A stretch of DNA of 59,117 bases from Lentzea waywayandensis (GCF_900115955.1 NZ_FOYL01000024.1:1-59117), one strand, 5' to 3'; shown: positions 1 through 9,149, counted from the stretch's first letter. A program made the numbers and translations. The notes: a model not told the origin generated them from the letters alone.

Positions 1-592
1 GCACCATCTCCTTGACGATCTTCGCGATACCGACCGTCACCACGCTCACCGTGATGTCGTCGACCGTCTTGCCCAGGAACGTCGAACCCGCATGCACCAC
101 GATCTGCAGAGCACGCGCCACCCACGCCGTGAACTGCTGAAAGATCAACTTGACGACACCCTGCATCATCCCGATGAACGGACCGATCAACGGCCACTCG
201 AACGGATCCACCCACATCCGGATGATCTCCGTCGCCGCGAAAATCATCTGCACGATCATCGAGATCTTCGCACCCTGCACGTTCAGCGAATAACCACGCG
301 CCAACTCCGCCAGATCACGCGCACCCCGCGCATAAAACGCCGGCTGCTCCGCCAGCTTCTCCCCATAACGCCAAAAAGCACGACCCACAGTCGGATCGAC
401 GTGATTCATCACCTCCTGCAACGCCAGCACAAGACCATCGACAACACCATCGAGATCGTCACCGGCCTCCAGCAACGCCTCATGGATCTGCCAGATCTCA
501 CCCTCACGACCAGGCGGCCAATCACCACCCGCAAGAATGATGAAAACCCAATTCAACTCCGGAGGCACAAACATATTGCCGTGGACAGCCAT
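1..592 (-). CDS. WXG100-like domain protein, probable T7SS toxin/effector N-terminus (partial)
   Basis: The first 197 codons of a gene that runs off the left edge. The ATG at 592 follows a GGGGGA ribosome site at good spacing. The product begins MAVHGNMFVPPELNWVF and contains GGDWPPGREGEIWQIHEAL, then a long helical stretch (GRAFWRYGEKLAEQPAFYARGA, split here by memory of the family) and a hydrophobic helix pair near residues 115-160. This is the N-terminal WXG100-like domain that carries large polymorphic toxins of actinomycetes, comparable to the N-terminus of CpnT. In such proteins a C-terminal toxin domain follows; it would lie outside the window. Codon use is unlike the neighbours: many GGT, CGT, TAT, TTT and GAT codons instead of C-ending ones. 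It is the last visible gene of the T7SS locus. The domain call is fairly sure; toxin activity is inference. Confidence 0.75.
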   Translation of the reverse strand, partial: MAVHGNMFVPPELNWVFIILAGGDWPPGREGEIWQIHEALLEAGDDLDGVVDGLVLALQEVMNHVDPTVGRAFWRYGEKLAEQPAFYARGARDLAELARGYSLNVQGAKISMIVQMIFAATEIIRMWVDPFEWPLIGPFIGMMQGVVKLIFQQFTAWVARALQIVVHAGSTFLGKTVDDITVSVVTVGIAKIVKEMV

Positions 593-618
593 ATACCCGT
601 CCCCCGGTCAACGCAGCA

Positions 619-655
619 GGAACCCGACCAGGACCGAAGTCCCCGACCGGGTTCC
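619..655 (-). terminator. Hairpin between two WXG-type genes
   Basis: The arms ggaacccg (619-626) and cgggttcc (648-655) pair, and an inner ggac/gtcc pair extends the structure. It sits in the 94-bp gap between the 149-aa WXG-type gene and the partial toxin-type gene. There is no T-run, so it could be a weak terminator, an attenuator or chance in GC-rich DNA. Confidence 0.35.
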
Positions 656-686
656 CAAGCTGATCATCACACCAACACTTTCCGCT

Positions 687-1136
687 CTAACGACGACCGA
701 AATGACCGCCGGTACTCCCGCCTCCGCCGCCGGCACCGCCGGGGAGGGGCGGCGGCGGTAGCGGCGGGATGCCGTTCAAACCAGGGCTGGAGCCGGGGCT
801 GGTGACCTTGTCGAGGTCACCCGCCATCGTCGTGGTGACCTTGTCGGTCTTGTCCACGGCGTCGGCCATTCCGTCCACGCCGTCCGCGGTTGCCCTGACG
901 CTGCCGCTGACCGCGCGGACGCCCTCGTCCCACTGACGGAAGTCCTGGTCCCACTTGGCGAAGAACTCACGACCACCCTTGTCGTCACCGAAGGTCTCCG
1001 GGTTGACTACGGTGCTGTTGACCTTGGCGTAGAGGCGGGAGACGACATCGTTGAACCGGCCGGCCTCTTCCGCGAGCCTGGTCGCGGCGGCACGAAGGCC
1101 GGCAACGCTGGCCCAGTTGACATCACTCGAAGGCAT
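687..1136 (-). CDS. WXG100-type T7SS-associated protein with Pro/Gly-rich tail
   Basis: A 149-aa protein. Residues 1-105 are predicted all-helical, with the segment FGDDKGGREFFAKWDQ in the loop region, where the WXG turn falls in this family. Residues 110-149 form a disordered tail rich in Pro and Gly (PPLPPPPLPGGAGGGGG). The ATG at 1136 has AGGAG nine bases upstream. It lies 10 bp after the YbaB-like gene and before the toxin-type gene, a common trio in actinomycete T7SS loci where the small WXG protein is thought to be a secretion partner or chaperone of the large effector. That partnership is inference from context; no EspG or YxxxD/E-type signal was identified with confidence. Confidence 0.7.
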   Translation of the reverse strand: MPSSDVNWASVAGLRAAATRLAEEAGRFNDVVSRLYAKVNSTVVNPETFGDDKGGREFFAKWDQDFRQWDEGVRAVSGSVRATADGVDGMADAVDKTDKVTTTMAGDLDKVTSPGSSPGLNGIPPLPPPPLPGGAGGGGGSTGGHFGRR

Positions 1137-1146
1137 CGGTGTTCTC

Positions 1147-1554
1147 CTATACCTCGTCCAGCCCGCGGAAGAAGACCCCGTCCTCCGGGTTCTCCGGGAA
1201 AAGGCGGTCGATGTCGAGCTTGCCCGGCTCCTTGCCGCGCATCGACATGCCCGCCGGCATCATCGGCTCCATCAGTTCGACCAGCTGCTCGCGCGCCATC
1301 GTCTGCGCCTTGCGGACGGTTTCGCGCACGACCTTCGCGAGTTCCGCTGGTGCCATGTTCTTGTAGGCGTTGGTGGGGAACGCGATGCCGGTGATCTGGC
1401 CGTGCGTGTCCACGGTCGCCGTCACGACTTTGCGCGGCGCGGACGCGGTCGACGACATCTCAGCCATCTTCTCCTGCATCTGCTGCAGGTCCGCACGCTT
1501 CTGCCGGTACTCGGCAAGGGTCTGCTCGAGCTGATCCTGCAAAGACGACGACAT
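1147..1554 (-). CDS. YbaB/EbfC-family nucleoid-associated protein
   Basis: A 135-aa protein with the family layout: a long N-terminal helix (LQDQLEQTLAEYRQKRADLQ), a beta segment containing VTATVDTHGQITGIAFP, and a C-terminal helix (ELAKVVRETVRKAQTMAREQ). The tail of about 30 residues after the core (GMSMRGKEPGKLDIDRLFPE) is typical of the copies encoded in T7SS loci. YbaB proteins bind DNA as dimers; why copies travel with ESX-type genes is not known. The ATG at 1554 is preceded by GAGGTGAGCTC. It probably heads its own unit with the 149-aa and toxin-type genes, because a hairpin at 1657-1684 separates it from the AAA gene. Confidence 0.8.
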   Translation of the reverse strand: MSSSLQDQLEQTLAEYRQKRADLQQMQEKMAEMSSTASAPRKVVTATVDTHGQITGIAFPTNAYKNMAPAELAKVVRETVRKAQTMAREQLVELMEPMMPAGMSMRGKEPGKLDIDRLFPENPEDGVFFRGLDEV

Positions 1555-1656
1555 GAGCTCACCTCACCGGACGAACAGAAGTAGATGTCAGCGAGTAAAG
1601 AAGATGGTCTAGACGTACAGCAAGTGACTGCGCTCACCTTGGCGTATTCCGGGCTG

Positions 1657-1684
1657 ACCTCCGTGCCCGTTTGGGCACGGAGGT
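1657..1684 (-). terminator. Strong hairpin between the AAA gene and the YbaB-like gene
   Basis: A perfect 12-bp stem, acctccgtgccc (1657-1668) and gggcacggaggt (1673-1684), closes a GTTT loop. It lies 32 bp after the stop of the beta-helix/AAA gene on the minus strand. There is no U-run, as is usual for actinomycete terminators. Confidence 0.6.
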
Positions 1685-1715
1685 TGCACAACCACGGCCG
1701 TTCGGTCTCAACAGG

Positions 1716-4700
1716 TCAGCCCACGGAGGCCAGCCCCAGCCCGGTTTCCGCCGTGCTCACTGCCGCCGGAGGCAGGTCCGCGACGGCCAACGTGCGGGAC
1801 GCTGCCGTGCGAGCCAGCCTGCGGGCCAGCTTGTGTGCCGGGTAGACGGTCTCTCGGTCGGTGATGCCGGACAGACGCTCGGCAACGGCGTCGCGCACCT
1901 CGTCAGGCACCTCGTGGCCACGGCGAACAAGCTCGCGCACCGCCAGCGCGGCGAGTTCGCCCACTGAGTACGGCGCGAGGTCCCAGCCTTCCAGGAAGCA
2001 GTCGGCCAGCGTGGGCACCTGTTGGAACAGCGGCACCAGCCGGGCGTGCTCGCCGAGCACGACGACGACCGGATCTGCGGCCCCGCGCAACATCCGGCCG
2101 GTCATCGTCTCGACGACCTCCAGAGCGTGCTCAGGGTCCAGGTCACCGTCGAGATCGACCACGAGCACACCGCCCGCTGCGTCCTCGAAAGCCGTGCGCA
2201 CCAGGCTTTCCGCCTGCCCCGGCCAGTGCGACAGCAGGTCGGAGGCGACGGATCTGCGGACCAGGTGCCCGACCCGAACCAGCTGAAGTTCGGACAACGC
2301 CTGCGCGTACAGTCTGGCGATCTCGCCGCGACCGCTGCCACGCTTGCCACCGATCACGACGTTGGCCGCGTTGCCCAACGCTTGGTTGCCGCGCTTCATC
2401 GTGGCCAGGCGCACCAGATTCGCGCCTGCGGCTTCCCGGATGCTCGCCTGCCCGATCATCGAGTGGAAGCGTTTCCAACTGGCGCTCCCCTGCACTGCCG
2501 CAGAGGGATCGAGCGTGTCGTCACGGCTTGCGGGAGCGCTCTCGGCGACCGTCTGCAGCACGTCGATCTCGGACTGGAGGTCGTCCGCGGTGAGACGGTT
2601 CATCTCCGAGTCCTTCGACGGCGGCGCGGTGGCCAGTCGAGACGCCTGGTTGTTGACCATCGCCTCGAACAGCTTTCGCGCCACACGACCGTTACCGAAC
2701 GTGGCGTTCTTCGGCACCCGCTCGAAGTACTCGGTGAGCGCCTGCAGACCGTCTTCGGTCATCTCGTAGTAGTGCTTGCGGCACAAGCCGAGCGTGATCG
2801 TGACCAGCTCGTCGACGCTGTAGTTCGGAAACTCGATCGTGCGGGTGAACCTGGACGCCAAACCAGGGTTTGACTCCAGGAAACGCTCCATCAGCTCGGA
2901 GTACCCGGCGACGATCACCACGATCGACTCGCGCTGGTCCTCCATGATCTTCATCAGCGCGTCGATGGCCTCCTGGCCGAAGTCCGGACCCGACCCGCCC
3001 GTCTGCGCGGACAACGTGTACGCCTCATCGATGAAAAGGACGCCACCGATGGCCTTCGTGACCACCTCGGTGGTCTTGATGGCCGTGGAACCGATGTACT
3101 GCCCGACGAGGTCGGCGCGCGCGACCTCGACCATGTGGCCCTTCTCCAGCACCCCGAGCTCGGCGAGGACCGTGCCGTAGAGCCGGGCGACTGTGGTCTT
3201 ACCGGTACCCGGAGGGCCTGCGAAGACCAGGTGCCGCGACATCGGGGGCATCGGGAGCCCCATCTCCTTGCGTACCTGGGACATCTTGATGAGATTGATC
3301 AGCCCGGTGACTTCGCGCTTGACCCCGCTCAACCCGACGAGGGTCTCCAGTTCGGCCAGCGGTCCCGACAGCGGTACGTCCGAAAGGGTCTCCTGCACCG
3401 GTGTCGGCGCGACGGCCTCACGGTCGGTCCGCGCCGCCACGGTGGCGGCCACCGAAGCCGGTCTGGACCGTTCCGCTCGAACTCCAACGGGTTCCTCGAT
3501 CGTCACGCGGTCGTCGCCGAACCGCCGCACGTCGACCCCGCGGCTTTCCCGCACCACGCAACGGCTCAGCAGCACCGGTTCCGCGGTGTCCAGCCGGATG
3601 CCGTCCTCCGCGCTGCCGACCACCTCGCACTCGGTCAGCGTACCGCCCGCGCCGGACGAGAAGCTCACGCCGGTGCCCTTCGACGACAGCACGCGGCACC
3701 GCGTGATCGTCGACGCGGCACCCGACCGCAGGTCGAGGCCGTGCGAACGGGAGCCGACGAACTCGCTGTCCTGCATGGAGATCTGCGTGTCCGACGCCCG
3801 CAATCCGCCACCGCGCACCAGCAGCGATGTCAAGGTGGCCTTCACGCCGCCATCGAACAGGATCGCGGACTCCGCGGTCGACTGGATCCGCAGATCCGAT
3901 GCATCCACAGTGGACCCGTCGGATGCCTCGAGCGCCGTCTCGGCCGCCACGTCAAGCTCGATGTCGGACAACCGGATCACGCTCTTGCCCACGACCACCA
4001 GACCGCGCCCGGTGCTGAAACCCATCCGCAGCCCCGAGAACACCGCCTTCGACTCTGTTCCGACATGGACGGCGATCTGCGCGATACCGTTCAGCTTGAC
4101 CCGGTCGAACTCGGGCGAGCTGCCCTCGTCGACGGCGATGCCGACCGGCGATTCGCCGACCTGACAGTCGGTGAACTTGGGTGACGAAGCACCGTTGACC
4201 TGGATCGCGGTGCGGCCGACGCCGGTGAAGGTGCACCCGGTGAACACCGGCTCCGAGGCGCCCGCGATGTGCGCGGACTGCACTGCCGCACCGTCGAACT
4301 TCGAATCCGAAATGGACATCCGCCCCTTGCTCATCAGGTACAGATCGACGTTCTCGCTGCCGGTGACGGTGAGCTGCGAGAGCTTCAGGCTGCCCTGCTG
4401 CTCGGCCACGATGGCGGGCTTGACCGCTCCCGTGATCTCGCACCGCTCGGCCTGGATCGTGCCGGCACCGTTGACACAGAGCCCGTTGCCCTGCGGCCGG
4501 GTGATCACACAGCGGCGCAGCACCACGGACCCGTGTTCGGTCGCGACCACCGCGGACGAGCCGACGTCGATGATCTGGGTGTCCTCGATCGTGCTGACCG
4601 ACGGGGATGACGTCACGATGCCCGCCCCGGCCGCGCTGGTCACCTTGCACCCTCGCAACGCGATCGCACCAGTGCCCCGTGCGTACATCGTCGTCCAGGC

Positions 4701-5051
4701 CGAGCCGCCGAGATCACAGCCGTCGAACGCCACCTCGCCGCGCACGACGTCGACCCCGGCCAGCTGCGAGTCCTCGCACCGCAGCGTCAACCCGTTGAGC
4801 TGCACAGCTTCCGCGCTCGCGACGAGCACGCTGCCCTGCTTCGCGATGATCTCCACGGTGCCGGAGCCGTTCTCGGCGTGGAGCGTCACGAGCTTGCTGA
4901 CGACCAGGTTTTCCTCGTACCGGCCGGGCGCGATCGAGATCATGGCGCCGGGGAGCGCGCTTCCGAGCGCGGCGCCGATGGACGGGAACGCGCCCGGCGT
5001 ATCTCCCGCGACGCGGAGCAGCTGTCGGTTCATCGGTTCACCAATCCTCAT
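1716..5051 (-). CDS. Right-handed beta-helix protein fused to two CbxX/EccA-type AAA ATPase domains
   Basis: A 1111-aa protein. Residues about 10-515 are pectate-lyase-like repeats (periods of roughly 22-24 residues with patterns such as V-x-L-x-x-C-x-I/V-x-x-x-x-x-x-G-I/V), a right-handed parallel beta-helix. A low-complexity linker follows. The first AAA domain spans about 575-830: Walker A GPPGTGKTT near 608-616, Walker B GGVLFIDEAY near 668, and arginine-bearing SNPGLASRF further on. This is the CbxX/SpoVK/EccA family. A second, related domain (about 875-1085) is degenerate: GGKRGSGRGE replaces Walker A and GGVLVVDLDGD lacks the catalytic Glu. The ATG at 5051 overlaps the upstream stop as ATGA; a second ATG at 5033 is also possible. 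It probably acts in the cytoplasm on T7SS substrates, as EccA does; the beta-helix suggests a large binding surface. Functions are inferred. Confidence 0.85.
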   Translation of the reverse strand: MRIGEPMNRQLLRVAGDTPGAFPSIGAALGSALPGAMISIAPGRYEENLVVSKLVTLHAENGSGTVEIIAKQGSVLVASAEAVQLNGLTLRCEDSQLAGVDVVRGEVAFDGCDLGGSAWTTMYARGTGAIALRGCKVTSAAGAGIVTSSPSVSTIEDTQIIDVGSSAVVATEHGSVVLRRCVITRPQGNGLCVNGAGTIQAERCEITGAVKPAIVAEQQGSLKLSQLTVTGSENVDLYLMSKGRMSISDSKFDGAAVQSAHIAGASEPVFTGCTFTGVGRTAIQVNGASSPKFTDCQVGESPVGIAVDEGSSPEFDRVKLNGIAQIAVHVGTESKAVFSGLRMGFSTGRGLVVVGKSVIRLSDIELDVAAETALEASDGSTVDASDLRIQSTAESAILFDGGVKATLTSLLVRGGGLRASDTQISMQDSEFVGSRSHGLDLRSGAASTITRCRVLSSKGTGVSFSSGAGGTLTECEVVGSAEDGIRLDTAEPVLLSRCVVRESRGVDVRRFGDDRVTIEEPVGVRAERSRPASVAATVAARTDREAVAPTPVQETLSDVPLSGPLAELETLVGLSGVKREVTGLINLIKMSQVRKEMGLPMPPMSRHLVFAGPPGTGKTTVARLYGTVLAELGVLEKGHMVEVARADLVGQYIGSTAIKTTEVVTKAIGGVLFIDEAYTLSAQTGGSGPDFGQEAIDALMKIMEDQRESIVVIVAGYSELMERFLESNPGLASRFTRTIEFPNYSVDELVTITLGLCRKHYYEMTEDGLQALTEYFERVPKNATFGNGRVARKLFEAMVNNQASRLATAPPSKDSEMNRLTADDLQSEIDVLQTVAESAPASRDDTLDPSAAVQGSASWKRFHSMIGQASIREAAGANLVRLATMKRGNQALGNAANVVIGGKRGSGRGEIARLYAQALSELQLVRVGHLVRRSVASDLLSHWPGQAESLVRTAFEDAAGGVLVVDLDGDLDPEHALEVVETMTGRMLRGAADPVVVVLGEHARLVPLFQQVPTLADCFLEGWDLAPYSVGELAALAVRELVRRGHEVPDEVRDAVAERLSGITDRETVYPAHKLARRLARTAASRTLAVADLPPAAVSTAETGLGLASVG

Positions 5052-7801
5052 GCCAAGCCGGGCAATGCGCCGAAACGGTCAGCCGCGGCGGGGTCCACCT
5101 CGACCTGCTGGGCGCCGCCCGCCCACTGCTCCGCCTGCCTGCGCAACGAGTTCAGCGCAAGCTCGTCGAGCGAGATCCGGTTCGGGTCGACCCGGCCGTC
5201 CGCGTCGATCTCGACCGCGGTCAACTCGCGCAGCAGGATCTGGCCACGCGCGCCGTCTGCCTGCGGTTCGGTCATCTCCAGCACCTTGAAACTGGTGCCT
5301 GGCACGAACAACACGCGTTCCTTCACGCCGCTCTGGCCTTCGAGGAGCTTCGTGCGCCGCGCGGTCATCGACCACACGAGCACGTCGACCTCGCTCGTCT
5401 GATCAGCGGGAAGCCCGGTGAGCGCGTGCAGGAAACCCCACTCCGTCAACAACTTGTGCTCGCGGTAGAGATCCCACTCACCGGGCGTGGGCGAGGCGCC
5501 GAACACCGCCGGCCCGCGGTGCGACGGCAGCCTGCTCAACCCGGACACGACGCAGCGCGCGAACGGCACGTGTGGCCCGACGGCGGCGGTGCGCAGCGCG
5601 TCGTCGACGGCCTTGCCACGGTCGGTCAGGTAGAGCTGCACGGCGACCGCGTCGGTGAGCACCTCGCTGGACGAGGCCGAAAGAGCGCCCTGAAAGCCGG
5701 GGTGTTCGGAGAGGATGCGGGCGACCGAGTTCGACAGCACACCGAACTCCGCGGCCAGTGTGCGGCGCAGCCAGGCACGCTCGTCTGCGATGCCGCGCTT
5801 GGGCAGGAGGCCGGTCGCCTCGGGCGCGGGAACGGGCTGCAGCCGCGCGATGTCCGCCACGGCGGGCTTGGATTGAGCGACGGGCTGTGCTGGGAGCGTC
5901 ACCTCGGCTGCGGGCTGTGGTGCCGGCTCCGCCACGGCCAATGGCTCGGGTGCGGGCTCCGCCTCGGGCTGTCGTGCCGGCTCTGCCTCAAGCATCGGCT
6001 CGGCTGCGGGCTGTGTGGGCGCGGCCTGGGCCGGAGAGACCGCGACCGGTCCCACCCCGAGACCGGCGGGCTGCACCGGCGCGTCGAACACGAGCGGAGC
6101 CGACTCGATGACGGGCGGTGCCACCGCAGCGTACGACGCGACCGGGGGCGAGAGGTCCACCTGAGGGGAGACGACGGTCGGCGACACGGCGTCCAGCCGC
6201 GCGGCGACGACGCCCGGCCTGGAGAGGTCCAGTCGAGTGGAAACGATGCCAGATGCGATCTCCGCCCGTGCGACCTCCGGCACAGCGAAGACATCCGACG
6301 CGGCAACAACATCCGGCGAGAGCGCGCCCACCGAACCAGAAGCCTGAGCACGGTCCCGCTCCGGCCCGACGGCCTCAACACCGACCGACTCGGCATAGGG
6401 ACCCGACACCGCGCGAATCACGGTAGTCATCTCCACTGACGCCGGCAGCGCGGCGATCGACGCTTCCTCACTCTGGTCGAAGATCCCGGCGGAGCTCAAG
6501 GTGTCCGCGAACCCGGCAGCCACCTGCGAGAAGGGCCGAGCTTGGGTGTTCAGCAGAGATCGGGCGTGCAAGACGCGCGACATCGGGCGCACCGAGTTGC
6601 CGAGGCGCTGCGAGAGCTCGCTCGCGAGGTGCTCCATGCGCGCGAGGTCGGCCTCGGTCTCAGCCTCGTACATCAGGTTGTGGGTCGCAGGGTCGGTCGG
6701 GATGGCCTGGATCGCCTCGACGTTCGTGGTCGCGGCGGGCGGGCGGACGAGCAGGCCGGACTGGACGACCTCCACGACCGCGTCGACCGAATACCAGTAG
6801 ATGCCGCGTGAGACCTCGCGGACGCCGGGGAACGGGGCTCGGTGCGTTACCACGGTGGGGACCTTGGGCATCTCGGCTTCCGAGGAACGCGGCTGGTACT
6901 TCAACTCGCGGGCGAACGCGTGCCAGCCGAGGGTGCCGTCCTGGCGCACGGTGAAGATCTCCGGCGCGACCGCGGGACCGATGGGCATGCCCGCGAAGAA
7001 GATGATCTCGCGTCCCAACGCGTCAGCGAGCGTCTGGCCCAGCTCACCGCGCGGCACGGACATCGGTCCATATTGGACGAACCGCACGCGATCGTGCAGG
7101 TGCTCCGGAAGTTCGCGCCACATCAGGGCGACGTCATTCTCACTGAGCGGCACACCACCGGGGCTGCCGAGCACCACGCTGATCAGGTCAGGCTGGCACG
7201 GCATGGTCTCGATCAGACGCAGCCGGTTGGCACGCAGCTGCGGGTCGTCTCCGATCGGCCGGATCCAGATGCCGCTGGGCAACTGCTCGGCGACACCGCG
7301 CGCGCTGGTCAGGAAGTTCTCCGACATCAGCGCCGCGTCCCACTGCGGGCGGGGGAAGCGCTTCGCCTCCAGGCGAGGCGGTTTGCCGGGGCTGCACCGC
7401 ACCCAGCCGCTGCTCGGTCCCGAGTGGACGAACAAAGTCCCACCCGCGCCACACAGCAAAAGGCCGTCCGGAACCAGCACGGTGCGCTTCAACCGCTCGG
7501 CCAGCCAATGGCCCGCGAGTGCGGTCGTTTCGCGCGAGCGCCCACCGATCACGAGGCGCACACCGCGCCGTCGCTTCGGCAGCACCTGTGCGACCGACTC
7601 CCACATCCAAATCGGTGAGCTCACCGGTAGATCGACCACGACGAGGTCGTTCTCGGTGTCCGCCGCGACGTTGAGCGCCAGGTTCTGCGCCGCCTTGGTC
7701 ATGTTGCCCACCGGGTAGACCACGAGAGCGTTGCCGATGGTGTGCTTGGCCAGCCCGAACTCACCCCCGTCGGTCTCTCGGTCGCGGGTCATGATCGCCA
7801 T
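5048..7801 (-). CDS. T7SS-locus protein with C-terminal ADP-ribosyltransferase-like fold
   Basis: A 917-aa protein. The ATG at 7801 is chosen because GGGAGGA sits five bases upstream; a longer frame to 7819 has no such site. Residues about 25-330 are alpha/beta with two similar blocks (LVVVDLP..RGVRLVIGG and ISVVLGSPGG..RVRFVQYG), possibly a duplication. Residues about 460-660 are a Pro/Ala/Val-rich, probably disordered linker. Residues about 670-890 resemble the R-S-E ADP-ribosyltransferase fold: SHRGPAVF near 760 (the Arg motif), VLVWSMTARR near 810 (in place of STS) and KERVLFVPGTSFKVLEM near 829. The ExE catalytic motif reads KER, so catalysis is doubtful. It lies between EccB and the AAA fusion with coupled start codons. 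There is no signal peptide. The role is unknown; a scaffold or an inactive enzyme is inference. Confidence 0.7.
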   Translation of the reverse strand: MAIMTRDRETDGGEFGLAKHTIGNALVVYPVGNMTKAAQNLALNVAADTENDLVVVDLPVSSPIWMWESVAQVLPKRRRGVRLVIGGRSRETTALAGHWLAERLKRTVLVPDGLLLCGAGGTLFVHSGPSSGWVRCSPGKPPRLEAKRFPRPQWDAALMSENFLTSARGVAEQLPSGIWIRPIGDDPQLRANRLRLIETMPCQPDLISVVLGSPGGVPLSENDVALMWRELPEHLHDRVRFVQYGPMSVPRGELGQTLADALGREIIFFAGMPIGPAVAPEIFTVRQDGTLGWHAFARELKYQPRSSEAEMPKVPTVVTHRAPFPGVREVSRGIYWYSVDAVVEVVQSGLLVRPPAATTNVEAIQAIPTDPATHNLMYEAETEADLARMEHLASELSQRLGNSVRPMSRVLHARSLLNTQARPFSQVAAGFADTLSSAGIFDQSEEASIAALPASVEMTTVIRAVSGPYAESVGVEAVGPERDRAQASGSVGALSPDVVAASDVFAVPEVARAEIASGIVSTRLDLSRPGVVAARLDAVSPTVVSPQVDLSPPVASYAAVAPPVIESAPLVFDAPVQPAGLGVGPVAVSPAQAAPTQPAAEPMLEAEPARQPEAEPAPEPLAVAEPAPQPAAEVTLPAQPVAQSKPAVADIARLQPVPAPEATGLLPKRGIADERAWLRRTLAAEFGVLSNSVARILSEHPGFQGALSASSSEVLTDAVAVQLYLTDRGKAVDDALRTAAVGPHVPFARCVVSGLSRLPSHRGPAVFGASPTPGEWDLYREHKLLTEWGFLHALTGLPADQTSEVDVLVWSMTARRTKLLEGQSGVKERVLFVPGTSFKVLEMTEPQADGARGQILLRELTAVEIDADGRVDPNRISLDELALNSLRRQAEQWAGGAQQVEVDPAAADRFGALPGLA

Positions 7802-7802
7802 G

Positions 7803-9143
7803 TCATCCTCCCTGTTCAACGACCACGGAGTTGCGTGTCAAGGCAGGCCCAGCCGGGATCGTGGACAGCACTTCGCTGCGCATCGGAACAGGCTGCACAC
7901 CCCCCAGACCGAGCGCCTGGATCGAGTTGTCGTCGGGAACGAGGTAGCGCTTCCCGCGTTCGGTGATCAAGTAGCGGTCAGGCCCCTTCTGGCCGTTCGG
8001 AATCGGCAGCTCCGCCACCAAGATGCCGCGGTTGGTCGGCACCCAGACACCGGCGGGCCACTTGTGCGCGCCCGGCACGGTCACCATGTAGCTGACGACG
8101 TCTGCGCCCCTGCCCTCCTGTTTGAGGCACGGATGGCCGATCGACTCATCGAGCGGCTTCTTGACCACCACGTCGGGCAGGCGCGTGAGCATCGACTGGT
8201 CCGCGGAGAACGGCGCGGTGAGGATCTGCTGCGCGTTGATCTCCACTGGAGACTTGCCCGGCTGAGCCCTCAACAGCGCGAACTCGGTCGCCGACACGGG
8301 TGCAAGTCCTTTGTCCACCAACACGTAGCGCTGCTCGGTGCCGTTGCCAGGGTCGTGCGTGAAGAGATCACCGATCTTGTGTGGGCGACCGGCTACGGCC
8401 AGCCCGGCCTTCCCGGCGTCCGGGATGACCGCTGACTTGAGCGGCGTACCGGTCGGGATGATGTTGAGCCACAAGTCGGGCACGCGCGGTGCCGGCGTGG
8501 AAGCCAGACCGAAGACGACCAACGAGTTTGCGTCCGGGACCTGGTGCTTCTGATCCTTCCAGATCACCCAGAGCGTGCCGGCGGCGGATTGCACGACCGC
8601 GTACCGGTCGTCCGGCATCCACTCGGACTTCTCGCCGGGGTCGAAGTTCACGTTCACACCGGGCTTGCCGCCCTCGACGGGCGCAGTCGGACACAGCAGC
8701 CACGACGCCGGTACCAGATCCTGTGGCGTCGGCACGGTGTCCGGAGCGCCTGCAATCCCCATCTGCGGCCCGCGCGACAGACCCTCCAGCGACTTGCGCG
8801 AGATCGTGGTGACCTTGTTGCCAGGCCCCTGGATCAGCATGGCCGACGCCAGGTTCGGCGTTGCCATCAGCGCGCCGTTGACGTAGACGTACCGGGTGCC
8901 GGACTCCTTCTCGACGAGGATGGCGCCCTTCTGCCGCCACGCCGTGTTGCCGCCGGGCACGATCAGCCCGTAGACGCCGAACCCGATCACGATCAGCAAC
9001 GCGATGACGGTGCCGGTGAGCAGACCCGAACGGCCGCGCCTGGTGGGCGGCTCCATCATGGTCGGATCGCCGACTGTCAGCGCGGTCGTCATCCGCTGCA
9101 GCAGGAACTGGTATGCGTGGACGTGGTCCTTCTGCGTCTGCAC
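7803..9143 (-). CDS. eccB: Type VII secretion protein EccB
   Basis: A 446-aa protein with the family hallmarks: N-terminal QTQKDHVHAYQFLLQRM, a single membrane helix near residues 43-63 (LLTGTVIALLIVIGFGVYGL), then a large extracytoplasmic region with the R59-type repeat fold. Two cysteines, in SWLLCP and HPCLK, are placed where EccB proteins form a disulfide. EccB is a core subunit of the ESX membrane complex. It starts with GTG at 9143, seven bases after the EccD stop, and its stop is followed after one base by the next ATG, so the genes are translated together. Confidence 0.95.
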   Translation of the reverse strand: MQTQKDHVHAYQFLLQRMTTALTVGDPTMMEPPTRRGRSGLLTGTVIALLIVIGFGVYGLIVPGGNTAWRQKGAILVEKESGTRYVYVNGALMATPNLASAMLIQGPGNKVTTISRKSLEGLSRGPQMGIAGAPDTVPTPQDLVPASWLLCPTAPVEGGKPGVNVNFDPGEKSEWMPDDRYAVVQSAAGTLWVIWKDQKHQVPDANSLVVFGLASTPAPRVPDLWLNIIPTGTPLKSAVIPDAGKAGLAVAGRPHKIGDLFTHDPGNGTEQRYVLVDKGLAPVSATEFALLRAQPGKSPVEINAQQILTAPFSADQSMLTRLPDVVVKKPLDESIGHPCLKQEGRGADVVSYMVTVPGAHKWPAGVWVPTNRGILVAELPIPNGQKGPDRYLITERGKRYLVPDDNSIQALGLGGVQPVPMRSEVLSTIPAGPALTRNSVVVEQGG

Positions 9144-9149
9144 GAGAGG

